A stretch of DNA of 8,396 nt from Firmicutes bacterium UBA6132 (GCA_002435835.1 DIVM01000048.1:1-8396), one strand, 5' to 3'. Shown: positions 1 through 7,360, numbered from the stretch's first letter. The notes: generated from the sequence alone by a model not told the origin. A program made the numbers and translations.

Positions 1-345
1 GGATTTGCTATATTACATAATTCTAAAGCAAATGGTTCTAAAATGACATCTGCGGTTGAATTTTTCACAGATCCTGATAATGATGCGTACATAAAAGCTT
101 TAGCTAATGGTGTTTCAAAATATTGTTTTGACAATAATCTTGAATATGTAGTAATAGGAACAGGTTTATATGGTAAGTATAAAAATGCTTTATTACAAAA
201 TGGTTTCATGATTACAAGAAAACCACCTAAAAATAATATGATGATTGCAAACATATTATCTCATAAGTTAACCATGGATGAAATTGACGGTCATGAAAAA
301 TGGCATATTACTCAAGGCGACGGTGAAACTGAACTTGACTTGTAA
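1..345 (+). CDS. GNAT-family N-acetyltransferase, C-terminal 114 residues (5' end outside window)
   Basis: The reading frame is open from the first base to the TAA at 343-345, so only the C-terminal part of the protein is present. The visible part has the layout of the last third of clostridial GNAT acetyltransferases. A strand ends in VEFFTDPDND, followed by a helix (YIKALANGVSKYCFDNN), a strand with a hydrophobic patch (YVVIGTG), a helix leading to a 'NGF' turn (ALLQNGFMITRKP), and a closing WHITQGDGETELD segment. That segment resembles the W-x-I-T-x-G-D-x-(D/E) ending often seen in these proteins. The acetyl-CoA binding loop would lie upstream and is not visible, so neither the fold nor activity can be confirmed. 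The substrate is unknown. No clear terminator follows; the argS promoter candidate begins inside its last codons. Confidence 0.6.
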   Translation, partial: GFAILHNSKANGSKMTSAVEFFTDPDNDAYIKALANGVSKYCFDNNLEYVVIGTGLYGKYKNALLQNGFMITRKPPKNNMMIANILSHKLTMDEIDGHEKWHITQGDGETELDL

Positions 346-363
346 AAAATGCTGTGATAATAT
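335..363 (+). promoter_or_regulatory. Candidate sigma-A promoter for argS
   Basis: TTGACT (335-340) and TAATAT (358-363) are separated by 17 bases. The -10 is preceded by TGA, an extended -10 signature. The -35 lies within the last codons of the upstream acetyltransferase gene. The start would be near 370, giving a leader of about 75 bases, too short for a T-box. The surrounding DNA is almost pure A/T, so chance matches are common. An overlapping GATAAT (356-361) is an alternative -10, but with a poor 15-base spacer. Confidence 0.42.
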
Positions 364-435
364 ATCATAATAATTAATATTTAATAATAATTATTAATAA
401 TTACTAAATTGTAAATATATAAAATAATTATATAT

Positions 436-440
436 GGAGG
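436..440 (+). promoter_or_regulatory. Ribosome binding site fixing the argS start
   Basis: GGAGG lies 5 bases before the ATG at 446. An in-frame ATG at 434 overlaps this Shine-Dalgarno sequence and has no RBS of its own, so initiation at 446 is preferred and the longer form should be rejected. Confidence 0.85.
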
Positions 441-445
441 ATAAA

Positions 446-2152
446 ATGGACTTTAAAGAAAAAGTTGCAGAGCTTTTTATTCAAGTTGATAATGAAATAA
501 CTTTAGATGAAGCTCTTCAAATGATTGAAATACCACCAAATCAAGATATGGGCGATTATGCAGTTCCATGTTTTAAATTTGCAAAAAAATACAAAAAATC
601 TCCTGCTATGATAGCAGCAGATATTGTTCAAAAAATAGGTAATTTAGAAGAGTTTGAAAAAATTGAATCTGCTGGACCATATGTTAACTTTTTTGTAGAT
701 AAAAAACATTTTGCAGAAAAAATATTGAAACAAGCATTCCAAGAAAAAGAGAAATGTGGAAGCACTAATGTAGGACAAGGAAAAACTGTTATTGTAGAAT
801 TTTCTTCACCAAATATAGCTAAGCCATTTCACATAGGACATATTCGTTCCACTTTAATAGGAAATTCAATACATAAAATTTACACATATTTGGGTTACAA
901 TACAGTTTCAATAAACCATTTAGGAGATTACGGCACACAATTTGGTATGCTAATTTCAGCTTACAAAAAGTGGGCAACACCTGAAATAGTTGATGCTATT
1001 GAAAAAAATCCAATTCCTGAACTTTTAAAATTATATATTAAATATAATGCTGAAATTGAACAACATCCTGAATATAAGGATGAAGCAAGATATTGGTTTA
1101 AAGAATTAGAAAACGGCGATGAAGAAGCTCAGAGACTTTGGTCATGGTTTAGAGAAGTAAGTTTAAAAGAATTCAACCGCGTTTATGACATGTTCGGAAT
1201 AAAATTCGATTCATATGCAGGTGAAAGTTTTTATTCAGATAAAATGCCTGAAATAATTGCTGAATTAGAAGATAAGTGCTTATTAAAAGATTCTGAAGGA
1301 GCTAAAGTAGTAGAACTTCAAGATTACGGATTTACAGATGCTGTAATTCAAAAAAGCGATGGATCAACTCTGTATGTAACTCGTGATATAGCTGCTGCTA
1401 TGTATAGAAAGAAAACATATGATTTTTACAAAAATATATATGTTGTTGGTGCACCTCAAAAGCTTCATTTTGATCAATGGAGAAAAATAATTGAGTTAAT
1501 GGGACATGAATGGGCTTATGACTGTGTTCACGTAATGTTTGGTACAGTAAGTCTTGAAGACGGTACACTTTCAACTCGTAAAGGTAGAGTTGTATTCTTA
1601 GAAGATGTTCTTAAAAAGGCTATTGAAAAAACAATTGAAATTATAAATGAAAGAAATACAAATCTTGAAAATAAAGAGTTAGTTGCAAAACAAGTTGGTA
1701 TAGGCGCAGTTATATTCCAAGAACTTTTCAATAACCGTATAAAAGATTATATGTTCTCTTGGGATAAAACTTTAAGCTTTGAAGGTGAAACAGGACCATA
1801 TGTTCAATATTCATATGCAAGAACTTGTAGTTTATTAAGAAAAGCAGATATAGAAGTAGACGATAATGTAGATTTCTCAGTTTTAACAGACAAAGAATCA
1901 TTTAATGTAATTAAAAAAGTAGAAGGTTTCAAGCAAGCAGTTTTAGATGCTCATGAAAAATATGAACCATTTTTTATAACAAGATATATAGTAAGCTTAG
2001 CTCAAGAGTTTAACAGATTCTATCATGAATGTTCTATTATAGTAGAAGATGTTGAAGTTAAAAAAGCAAGATTGTTGCTTACAAAAGTAGTAAATTCAGT
2101 TTTAAAAGCTGGTATAGAACTTCTTGGTATGGAAGCACCTGAAAAAATGTAA
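446..2152 (+). CDS. argS: Arginyl-tRNA synthetase (class I)
   Basis: This cytoplasmic enzyme charges tRNA-Arg with arginine using ATP. At 568 residues it is within the usual range for bacterial ArgRS. The N-terminal additional domain recognises the tRNA D-loop and ends around residue 90. The class I HIGH motif is intact at residues 129-132 (FHIGHIRST, after the typical EFSSPNIAKP). The KMSKS-loop equivalent is STRKG at 376-380, the normal ArgRS form, which lacks the canonical second lysine. The C-terminal anticodon-binding DALR domain begins near EGETGPYVQYSYAR (446-459), and the protein closes with a typical MEAPEKM ending. No frameshift or missing motif was found. The start is set by GGAGG at 436-440. 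It appears to be transcribed alone: a candidate promoter lies upstream and a strong terminator about 120 bases downstream. Confidence 0.97.
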   Translation: MDFKEKVAELFIQVDNEITLDEALQMIEIPPNQDMGDYAVPCFKFAKKYKKSPAMIAADIVQKIGNLEEFEKIESAGPYVNFFVDKKHFAEKILKQAFQEKEKCGSTNVGQGKTVIVEFSSPNIAKPFHIGHIRSTLIGNSIHKIYTYLGYNTVSINHLGDYGTQFGMLISAYKKWATPEIVDAIEKNPIPELLKLYIKYNAEIEQHPEYKDEARYWFKELENGDEEAQRLWSWFREVSLKEFNRVYDMFGIKFDSYAGESFYSDKMPEIIAELEDKCLLKDSEGAKVVELQDYGFTDAVIQKSDGSTLYVTRDIAAAMYRKKTYDFYKNIYVVGAPQKLHFDQWRKIIELMGHEWAYDCVHVMFGTVSLEDGTLSTRKGRVVFLEDVLKKAIEKTIEIINERNTNLENKELVAKQVGIGAVIFQELFNNRIKDYMFSWDKTLSFEGETGPYVQYSYARTCSLLRKADIEVDDNVDFSVLTDKESFNVIKKVEGFKQAVLDAHEKYEPFFITRYIVSLAQEFNRFYHECSIIVEDVEVKKARLLLTKVVNSVLKAGIELLGMEAPEKM

Positions 2153-2179
2153 TTTTATCATACGCTATTAATTTAAGTA

Positions 2180-2252
2180 TGTCATCCTGAGTCATAGTGA
2201 AGGATCTTTTATTTCAATGAATAATAGATTCTTCACTGCGTTTAGAATGACA
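2180..2252. repeat. Imperfect palindromic dispersed-type repeat (GTCATCCTGAG...GAATGACA)
   Basis: The left arm, from TGTCATCCTGAG to GTGAAGGATCT (2180-2207), is matched in inverted orientation by the right arm, AGATTCTTCACT to AGAATGACA (about 2226-2252). A short A/T loop separates them. The two arms agree at most positions, with C/T-type differences and one- or two-base gaps. The core GTCATYCTGAGY...AGTGAAGRATCT matches a small palindromic repeat I know from intergenic regions of many bacterial genomes. That recognition is from memory; only one copy is in the window. In RNA it would form a long hairpin just after argS. Confidence 0.7.
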
Positions 2253-2274
2253 CTTTAAGGGTTTGTCATAGTCT

Positions 2275-2310
2275 AAACTCAAGTTCCAACTTGAGTTTGT
2301 TTGTTTTTTT
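2275..2310 (+). terminator. Rho-independent terminator after argS
   Basis: AAACTCAAG (2275-2283) pairs perfectly with CTTGAGTTT (2290-2298) around the 6-base loop TTCCAA. The stem is followed by a T-rich tail ending in seven consecutive T (2304-2310). It lies 122 bases after the argS stop, beyond the palindromic repeat. Confidence 0.9.
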
Positions 2311-2450
2311 ATTTAATTTAGTTATAACTTAATTGAAATATAACATGACAAACAACACAAAAATAATCAGTTTTTTTTATTTTTATATGCTCAAAATATT
2401 AAATTAGTCAAAACAAGACAAAATACATCAATACTTCTAATCTTTCATCA

Positions 2451-2479
2451 TTGACCTAAAATCAAATTAAAAATATAAT
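2451..2479 (+). promoter_or_regulatory. Strong sigma-A-type promoter for the lytic transglycosylase gene
   Basis: TTGACC (2451-2456) and a perfect TATAAT (2474-2479) are separated by exactly 17 bases. The start would fall near 2486, giving an AT-rich leader of about 115 bases. It follows the argS terminator, so the transglycosylase is an independent transcription unit. Confidence 0.75.
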
Positions 2480-2590
2480 TTAAATATAAACAAGCATTCA
2501 TATTATTAATAAATTCTAATTAGATTATTAATGTTAATATAATGATTGTTAATAATTTAATATAAAAATTAAATTATATTATTTAAATGA

Positions 2591-2597
2591 AGGTGAT
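2591..2597 (+). promoter_or_regulatory. Ribosome binding site deciding the transglycosylase start
   Basis: AGGTGAT matches the 3' half of the AAGGAGGTGAT consensus and ends four bases before the ATG at 2602. In-frame ATGs at 2587 (upstream of this site) and 2596 (inside it) are therefore poor starts. Starting at 2602 also gives a more typical signal peptide. Confidence 0.7.
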
Positions 2598-2601
2598 GAA
2601 A

Positions 2602-3252
2602 ATGAAACATGAAAAATATTTAGCAACACTGGTGTCCATTTGTTTTGTTTCCTATTTTATGATGTTTAATATAAGCATGACTGCTGAAGCAAAGGACATG
2701 CCTGTATCTAAAAATTTGTCTAAAAGTGATTCTGTTGTCTATATTTTAAAAGATACATATATACAGGATCAAAAATTAATTGAATATGCCAAAAATCTTA
2801 CTAATTTATCTTATGAAGAATGCAGCTTCATGCTTGAAGAATGTAAAAAATCACATATTGATCCATTTGTAATACTTGGACTTATGAAAAGAGAAAGCAA
2901 TTTTGATCAATATGCAGTAGGACAGGCAGGTGAAAGGGGTTTAGGTCAGTTAATGGAGAGTACAGCAAATATAGTTGCTGAAAATTTAGGATATGATCAC
3001 AACCCGGAGAATTTGTTTAATCCAAAATACAATATTAAGCTAACTATTTCTCAGCTTTCATATTTATATAATTTATATGAAAAAGATATAAATAAAGCTC
3101 TAACAGCATACAACAGAGGTCAGCAAGGTCTATCAGAATATATGAAAGAAAAAAGATCTCCATATAAAAATTTAGCTATGAGTGAATATTCAGCACAGAT
3201 TTTAGACTATACAAATGAGTTTAAAGAAGAGTTTGTAAAATATAAAAATTAA
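2602..3252 (+). CDS. Secreted SLT-domain lytic transglycosylase (GH23-like)
   Basis: This 216-residue protein should cleave the MurNAc-GlcNAc glycan backbone of peptidoglycan without water, leaving 1,6-anhydro-MurNAc, outside the membrane. Residues 1-30 form a signal peptide: MKHEK, a hydrophobic stretch from L7 to M26, then A28-E-A30, a good signal peptidase I site. C14 lacks a lipobox. Residues 31-80 are a linker. The SLT domain covers about 85-200: RESNF with the presumed catalytic Glu at E98, GERGLGQLM (110-118, in place of the commoner G-L-M-Q order), the NPENLFNPKYNI segment, and ALTAYNRG (166-173). No LysM, SH3 or other wall-binding domain is present, so it is a minimal single-domain enzyme. 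It has its own promoter and terminator. Roles in wall turnover, division, sporulation or secretion-system assembly are all possible; nothing nearby chooses between them. Confidence 0.9.
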   Translation: MKHEKYLATLVSICFVSYFMMFNISMTAEAKDMPVSKNLSKSDSVVYILKDTYIQDQKLIEYAKNLTNLSYEECSFMLEECKKSHIDPFVILGLMKRESNFDQYAVGQAGERGLGQLMESTANIVAENLGYDHNPENLFNPKYNIKLTISQLSYLYNLYEKDINKALTAYNRGQQGLSEYMKEKRSPYKNLAMSEYSAQILDYTNEFKEEFVKYKN

Positions 3253-3258
3253 TTGTAT

Positions 3259-3297
3259 AATAGAATCAACAGAAGTCTGTGGATTCTATTTTTATTT
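3259..3297 (+). terminator. Rho-independent terminator after the lytic transglycosylase gene
   Basis: AATAGAATC (3259-3267) pairs with GATTCTATT (3282-3290). Inside, after an A/G mismatch, ACAG pairs with CTGT around AAGT. The 3' side runs into T-rich sequence (TTTATTT). It begins six bases after the stop codon. Confidence 0.85.
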
Positions 3298-3342
3298 AAT
3301 TTAAAGATACAGATATAACCTGATAAGTAAAATCTATACGGC

Positions 3343-3371
3343 TTGTCATCATTTTTAAGATATTTTATAAA
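3343..3371 (+). promoter_or_regulatory. Candidate promoter for the three-gene operon
   Basis: TTGTCA (3343-3348) and TATAAA (3366-3371) are 17 bases apart, each one mismatch from consensus. The start would be near 3378, about 70 bases before the first gene. Its position just after a terminator and before a co-directional gene set supports it. Confidence 0.5.
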
Positions 3372-3377
3372 AATATC
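3359..3377. promoter_or_regulatory. Palindrome over the operon -10, possible operator
   Basis: GATATTTT (3359-3366) and AAAATATC (3370-3377) form a perfect 8-base inverted repeat around ATA. It is centred on the candidate -10 and ends at the expected start. A repressor bound here would block transcription. The arms are nearly all A/T, so chance is a real alternative. Confidence 0.3.
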
Positions 3378-3449
3378 CAAATAACCATTAATCATAATAT
3401 ACATTTCATTTATATAATTTATAGTTTATTACAAAAACAGAGGAGAAAA

Positions 3450-4349
3450 ATGCTATCTAAAATTTACAATCTATTAAACTACTGCTATGAAGATAGCATG
3501 TTAGAACAACTTCCTAACATAGAATTCCAATTGTTTATTTTATCAGTTAAGTCTTTAGTTCCATATGAAAATAAAATTGGCTGTGCATTTGATTTAGTAA
3601 GATATAAAAGAGAAGTTGATACATTTAAATACTACAAAAACGGCCATGATGAAACGATTGAATATTACATAAAAACTCAAGTATCATCAAATATAAATGA
3701 TTCATTGCTTGAATATAAAATATTACCTTTAATAGCATCAAATACAGTATATGAATTTGTGTTAGAAGAGACTTTAAAATTAATATCATTTTATACAACA
3801 AATCCAAAATCAATACTCGATGCAATTATACTTTCATCCTGTATTTATGATTATTTAACAACTGAAGAAATAATAGAAATGGATATGGACTTATTAAATA
3901 CAAATTTAAAAGAAAGACTCATATCATTTTCTATAAAGGATTTTATAAAAAGTATAGATTTAAACAACATAATGGATAAAAGCCATTTTATAGATTTTGA
4001 AAAAGAAAGAATAAAACTGTTAACAAAATCAAGCTTTTTCACAGAAGAAATTATATTAAAATATAAATCCTTGCAACATATATTAAATAAAAGTTCTGTT
4101 ACAAAAATACCTAACAAAGAAAATTCTGAAGTATTAAATAATTTTGCTTCATATTTGCTTAAGTTAAGAAAAGGAACTGTTAATCCTGAAAAGTTAAAGC
4201 TAAATATAACTAATATACCGGATTTAAAAGAATTTTTAAAATCTTCATCCTTCATTCATCCCTTGCTTGGCAAATGTATAACTTTAAAAAGAAGCAATAC
4301 TGAAATCATACTTAAAAATAAATTAGGTTTACTAAAGGTGAAAATATGA
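3450..4349 (+). CDS. Uncharacterised protein, first gene of the radical SAM operon
   Basis: I do not recognise this 299-residue protein. AGGAG at 3441-3445 supports the ATG at 3450. It appears cytoplasmic and mainly helical, with no signal peptide or clear membrane segment. The N-terminal 160 residues are rich in hydrophobic helices and the middle is Lys/Glu-rich. The last 60 or so residues (about from NPEKLKLNITNIPDLKEFL) look like a separate small basic unit. The stretch TTNPKSILDAIILSSCIYDYL (around 116-136), after GCAFDLVRY near the N-terminus, recalls the helix layout of ADP-ribosylglycohydrolase-like folds, but the acidic metal-ligand motifs are not evident, so I make no functional call. 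The gene overlaps the radical SAM gene by ATGA, which implies translational coupling and a shared role. Confidence 0.85.
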   Translation: MLSKIYNLLNYCYEDSMLEQLPNIEFQLFILSVKSLVPYENKIGCAFDLVRYKREVDTFKYYKNGHDETIEYYIKTQVSSNINDSLLEYKILPLIASNTVYEFVLEETLKLISFYTTNPKSILDAIILSSCIYDYLTTEEIIEMDMDLLNTNLKERLISFSIKDFIKSIDLNNIMDKSHFIDFEKERIKLLTKSSFFTEEIILKYKSLQHILNKSSVTKIPNKENSEVLNNFASYLLKLRKGTVNPEKLKLNITNIPDLKEFLKSSSFIHPLLGKCITLKRSNTEIILKNKLGLLKVKI

Positions 4350-6046
4350 AAATTTTACTTGTATCATTAGATTCAAAATTCATTCATGCAAATCTTGCTG
4401 TTAGATATTTGAGAAATTTTGTTTTAGATGATGGATATGATATAGAAATAAGAGAATTTACAATAAATCAAAAAGAGGATTATATATTAGGCGAATTATA
4501 TAATTCAAAAGCAGATGTATTTTGTTTTTCATGTTATATTTGGAATATAGAATATATAAAAGAAATAGCCATTATTCTTAAGGAAGCAATGCCAAACATT
4601 AAAATATTATGCGGTGGTCCAGAAGTATCATTTGAAGTTCAAAAATTTATGGAAGAAGAAACATTTGTTGATTATGTCATATCAGGTGAAGGTGAAATTC
4701 CATTTAAAGACTTCCTACATCAAATACATTCTAAAAAACCTAAGTTTAAAAAAGTCAATGGACTATCATATAGAGAAAATGAAAGCATTATTATAAATAG
4801 AAATATAGAGCCTATCCAAGATCTTGATGTAATTAAATATCCATATTTAGAAGAAGATAGCTTTGAAGAAAAAATAATATATTATGAGTCATCAAGAGGG
4901 TGTCCTTTCAGCTGTAGCTTTTGTATGTCTTCCATAGATAAAACAATGAGGAATTTTTCTATTGAAAGGGTCAAAGAAGATTTGGGTAAACTCTTAAAAA
5001 CTAATGCAAGGCAAATAAAATTTGTAGATAGAACATTTAATGCTAATTATAAAAGGTCCATGGAAATAATGGAGTTCATTAAAAATAATAATCCAAAAAA
5101 TATGAACATTCATTTTGAAATAACAGCGGACATTATAAATGAAGAATTTTTAAATTATTTAACAAATATGCCTGTAAACATGTTTCAGTTTGAAATAGGA
5201 ATCCAGTCATTAAATGAAGAAACTCTTTGCGAGATAAACAGACATATGGATATACAAAAAGTTTATAATGTAGTAAGTAAAATACAAGAAAACAACAATA
5301 TACACATGCATCTTGATTTAATAGCTGGACTTCCTTATGAAAATTATGAATCATTTAAAAAATCATTTGATGGAATCCATGCTTTAAATGTTGAAAAAAT
5401 TCAGCTTGGATTTTTAAAAGTTTTAAAAGGAACTAAAATATATGAAGATAAAGAAAAACATAAAATTAAATATAGAAAAACTGCTCCATATGAAACATAT
5501 TGTACTAAATATATAACACTTGGAGAAATGCTAAAGTTAAAACAAATAGAAGAATTAGTAGATAAATATTACAATGAAAAATATTTTGAAAAATCACTTC
5601 ATTATATCTTGGAAAATATGTTTACAGAATCGCCTTTTGAATTTTATGAAGAGTTCAGTGCATACTGGCAAACAAATGAACTTTATAAAATATCACATGG
5701 CAGGAAAAAACTTTATGAAATACTATATAAATATATGGTTTATAAAGATAAAATCACTGATGAATTCATAAGTTTACTTCGCTATGATTTTGTATATAAC
5801 AATCAAAGAGAAGAAATTCCTACTTATTTAAATAGGATAGCAGAAGAAAAATTTAGAATACAAAAAAGATCATTAGCTGTTGATGAAAAATTTAAAGAAA
5901 AATATTTTAAACATGTAAATAAAGATGATAAAATATTAAATGATTTTAGATTAGTTGATATAGGCGGTAATGCAACTATATTTATATATGAAAATAAAGC
6001 TAATTTTTTTAATAGATGCAAAACATACAAAATAAATATAATATAA
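4346..6046 (+). CDS. B12-binding domain radical SAM protein, DUF4080 type
   Basis: A 566-residue cytoplasmic enzyme. Residues 1 to about 135 form the cobalamin-binding Rossmann-like domain: MKILLVSLDSKFIHANLAVRYL is typical of this family's N-terminus, and the domain closes with LCGGPEVSF...VDYVISGEGEIPFKDFL. As usual for radical SAM proteins, the DxHxxG motif is absent. The radical SAM domain covers about 175-370, with SSRGCPFSCSFC carrying the CxxxCxxC cysteines C186, C190 and C193 that would bind the 4Fe-4S cluster, followed by VDRTFNAN, FEITAD, FEIGIQS and DLIAGLPYE strands. The C-terminal 190 residues, including LLRYDFVYNN, fit DUF4080. B12 radical SAM enzymes often methylate unactivated carbons or catalyse other radical rearrangements; this subfamily's substrate is not known to me. 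AAAGGTG (4334-4340) serves as RBS, and the start overlaps the preceding stop. Confidence 0.92.
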   Translation: MKILLVSLDSKFIHANLAVRYLRNFVLDDGYDIEIREFTINQKEDYILGELYNSKADVFCFSCYIWNIEYIKEIAIILKEAMPNIKILCGGPEVSFEVQKFMEEETFVDYVISGEGEIPFKDFLHQIHSKKPKFKKVNGLSYRENESIIINRNIEPIQDLDVIKYPYLEEDSFEEKIIYYESSRGCPFSCSFCMSSIDKTMRNFSIERVKEDLGKLLKTNARQIKFVDRTFNANYKRSMEIMEFIKNNNPKNMNIHFEITADIINEEFLNYLTNMPVNMFQFEIGIQSLNEETLCEINRHMDIQKVYNVVSKIQENNNIHMHLDLIAGLPYENYESFKKSFDGIHALNVEKIQLGFLKVLKGTKIYEDKEKHKIKYRKTAPYETYCTKYITLGEMLKLKQIEELVDKYYNEKYFEKSLHYILENMFTESPFEFYEEFSAYWQTNELYKISHGRKKLYEILYKYMVYKDKITDEFISLLRYDFVYNNQREEIPTYLNRIAEEKFRIQKRSLAVDEKFKEKYFKHVNKDDKILNDFRLVDIGGNATIFIYENKANFFNRCKTYKINII

Positions 6047-6050
6047 GGAG
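6045..6050 (+). promoter_or_regulatory. Ribosome binding site deciding the TPR protein start
   Basis: AAGGAG overlaps the radical SAM stop codon and lies 10 bases before the ATG at 6061. An in-frame ATG at 6016 lies inside the radical SAM gene without an RBS, so the 15-residue longer form is unlikely. Confidence 0.75.
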
Positions 6051-6060
6051 TATAACTACT

Positions 6061-7197
6061 ATGATAAACAAAAGTAAATATATGAAAAAATTTTTTGAGA
6101 AAAAAAGAGAAGACTTATCTTTTATTACATTAAAAAAAGGTGCTTCCATTAATTTTAAAGATAAGGTCTACATAACTAAACAAGAATTACCTGTTCCAGT
6201 TAGAGTGGAAAAATTATTACAGGATATTAAAAAGCAAGAAGACTATGATGGTGTAACAATAAACAATATTATAGACGGAATAATTTGTATTCAAGCAACT
6301 GATGAAAATTTTGAATATTTAGATATTTATCACGAAATGCTTAATGTATTAAATTTTGATTTAGTACCATATATAATGCTTTGTATCAATAATTTTGATG
6401 ATAGTCAAAATGAAGATGGTGTAATGTACGGAAAAGCATTAATAAATATAAAAAGAGATGAAAAAACATGTTTCATATATGCATCTGTACTTGAAAAAAG
6501 AGGTTCTGACTCAAAAGCTAAAAATGCTGAAGAAACAAATCAGTTTTTCTTAGCAGAAGCACATGACTATTATGAAAAATGTTTAGATTATGACGAAAGA
6601 TTTGCCCTTTCCTATTATAAACTTGGATATTATTATAAGTTAAAGCAGCTATATGCAAAAGCAGAATTATTTTGGATAAAACATCAAGAGTTAGATGACG
6701 ATCCATTAAGAATAGACGAAATAAGAAAAGAACTCATAGATTTGAAACCATTTGTTGATTATGAAAATGGATTTAATTTAGTTTTAAAAGAACAACCAAA
6801 TGAAGGATTAGAATTACTACTTCCATTAGTAAAAATATTTAACGGATGGTGGAACTTATTGTTTTTTATAGGTCTTGCTTATAGAATGTTAGGAGAATAT
6901 AAAATAGCAGAAACATATTTTGAAAATGTATTAAAAATAGAAGAAAATCAAAAAGAAGCTTTAAATGAACTTGGACTTTGTAAAATGTGCAGAGAAAAAT
7001 ATACTGAAGCAGAAGAATTATTTACAACACTTTTAAACTTAGAACCAGGAAACTGTGAAGTTTTCTGTAACAGGGCAGTAGCGTGCTTATATAATGGAAA
7101 AATAGACAGAGCAAAAGAAGATATACAAGTTGCATTAAAAATTAATCCAAATGATGAGATGGCAATAAAAATCAAATCTGAAATAGACAATTTTTAA
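6061..7197 (+). CDS. Tetratricopeptide repeat (TPR) protein, third gene of the radical SAM operon
   Basis: A 378-residue protein without signal peptide or membrane segment, so probably cytoplasmic. The N-terminus is strongly basic (KKFFEKKRED), and residues 1 to about 130 match no domain I know. TPR-like helical pairs follow: one around 137-177 (weak), one at about 178-211 (ALSYYKLGYYYKLKQLYAKAELFW), and three clear C-terminal repeats at about 264-297 (FIGLAYRMLGEYKIAETYFENVLKIEE), 298-331 (ALNELGLCKMCREKYTEAEELFTTLLNLEP) and 332-365 (CEVFCNRAVACLYNGKIDRAKEDIQVALKINP). TPR arrays bind proteins or peptides, so a scaffold or substrate-presenting partner of the radical SAM enzyme is a reasonable guess, not shown. 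Only 14 bases separate it from the radical SAM gene, and it is the last gene before the terminator at 7361. Confidence 0.9.
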   Translation: MINKSKYMKKFFEKKREDLSFITLKKGASINFKDKVYITKQELPVPVRVEKLLQDIKKQEDYDGVTINNIIDGIICIQATDENFEYLDIYHEMLNVLNFDLVPYIMLCINNFDDSQNEDGVMYGKALINIKRDEKTCFIYASVLEKRGSDSKAKNAEETNQFFLAEAHDYYEKCLDYDERFALSYYKLGYYYKLKQLYAKAELFWIKHQELDDDPLRIDEIRKELIDLKPFVDYENGFNLVLKEQPNEGLELLLPLVKIFNGWWNLLFFIGLAYRMLGEYKIAETYFENVLKIEENQKEALNELGLCKMCREKYTEAEELFTTLLNLEPGNCEVFCNRAVACLYNGKIDRAKEDIQVALKINPNDEMAIKIKSEIDNF

Positions 7198-7360
7198 TCG
7201 TAATGATTAAATGACAAGTGAAAATAATTCAGAACTTAAATAATAAAATTTTAATAAAATGTATTAATATATGTCTAAAAAAATACATAGATTATTTATA
7301 AAAAATTAATTTAAAGCAAGTCTTCTAATGATAAATAAAAATCATATAGGCTACTTATAC

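Larger units (their letters stand above)
2153..2601 (+). other. Intergenic region between argS and the lytic transglycosylase gene
   Basis: These 449 bases hold no convincing gene on either strand. In order they contain a short inverted pair (CATAC 2159-2163 / GTATG 2177-2181), the palindromic repeat, the argS terminator, about 140 bases of AT-rich DNA with nothing clear beyond a weak all-A/T inverted pair (2359-2366 / 2377-2384), a near-consensus promoter, and a leader of roughly 115 bases before the transglycosylase start. The repeat is visibly richer in G and C than its surroundings. Confidence 0.7.

Noticed and set aside
434..445. Upstream in-frame ATG as the argS start
   Set aside because: This ATG overlaps the GGAGG sequence that is correctly spaced for the ATG at 446.
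2359..2384. AAAAATAA / TTATTTTT inverted pair as a second terminator
   Set aside because: The stem is only A-T pairs and would be unstable, and a far better terminator lies just upstream.
2602..2691. Lipoprotein signal for the transglycosylase
   Set aside because: The only cysteine in the signal peptide, C14, is preceded by Ile rather than Gly, Ala or Ser and lies in the middle of the hydrophobic segment; a signal peptidase I site (A28-E-A30) fits better.
3851..4255. A 134-codon open frame on the minus strand inside the first operon gene
   Set aside because: It is fully antisense to a gene with a good RBS and operon context, and its composition (Ser, Phe, Ile, Lys) is that of a shadow frame.
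6016..6060. Longer TPR protein starting inside the radical SAM gene
   Set aside because: No RBS precedes 6016, while AAGGAG at 6045-6050 is positioned for the ATG at 6061.
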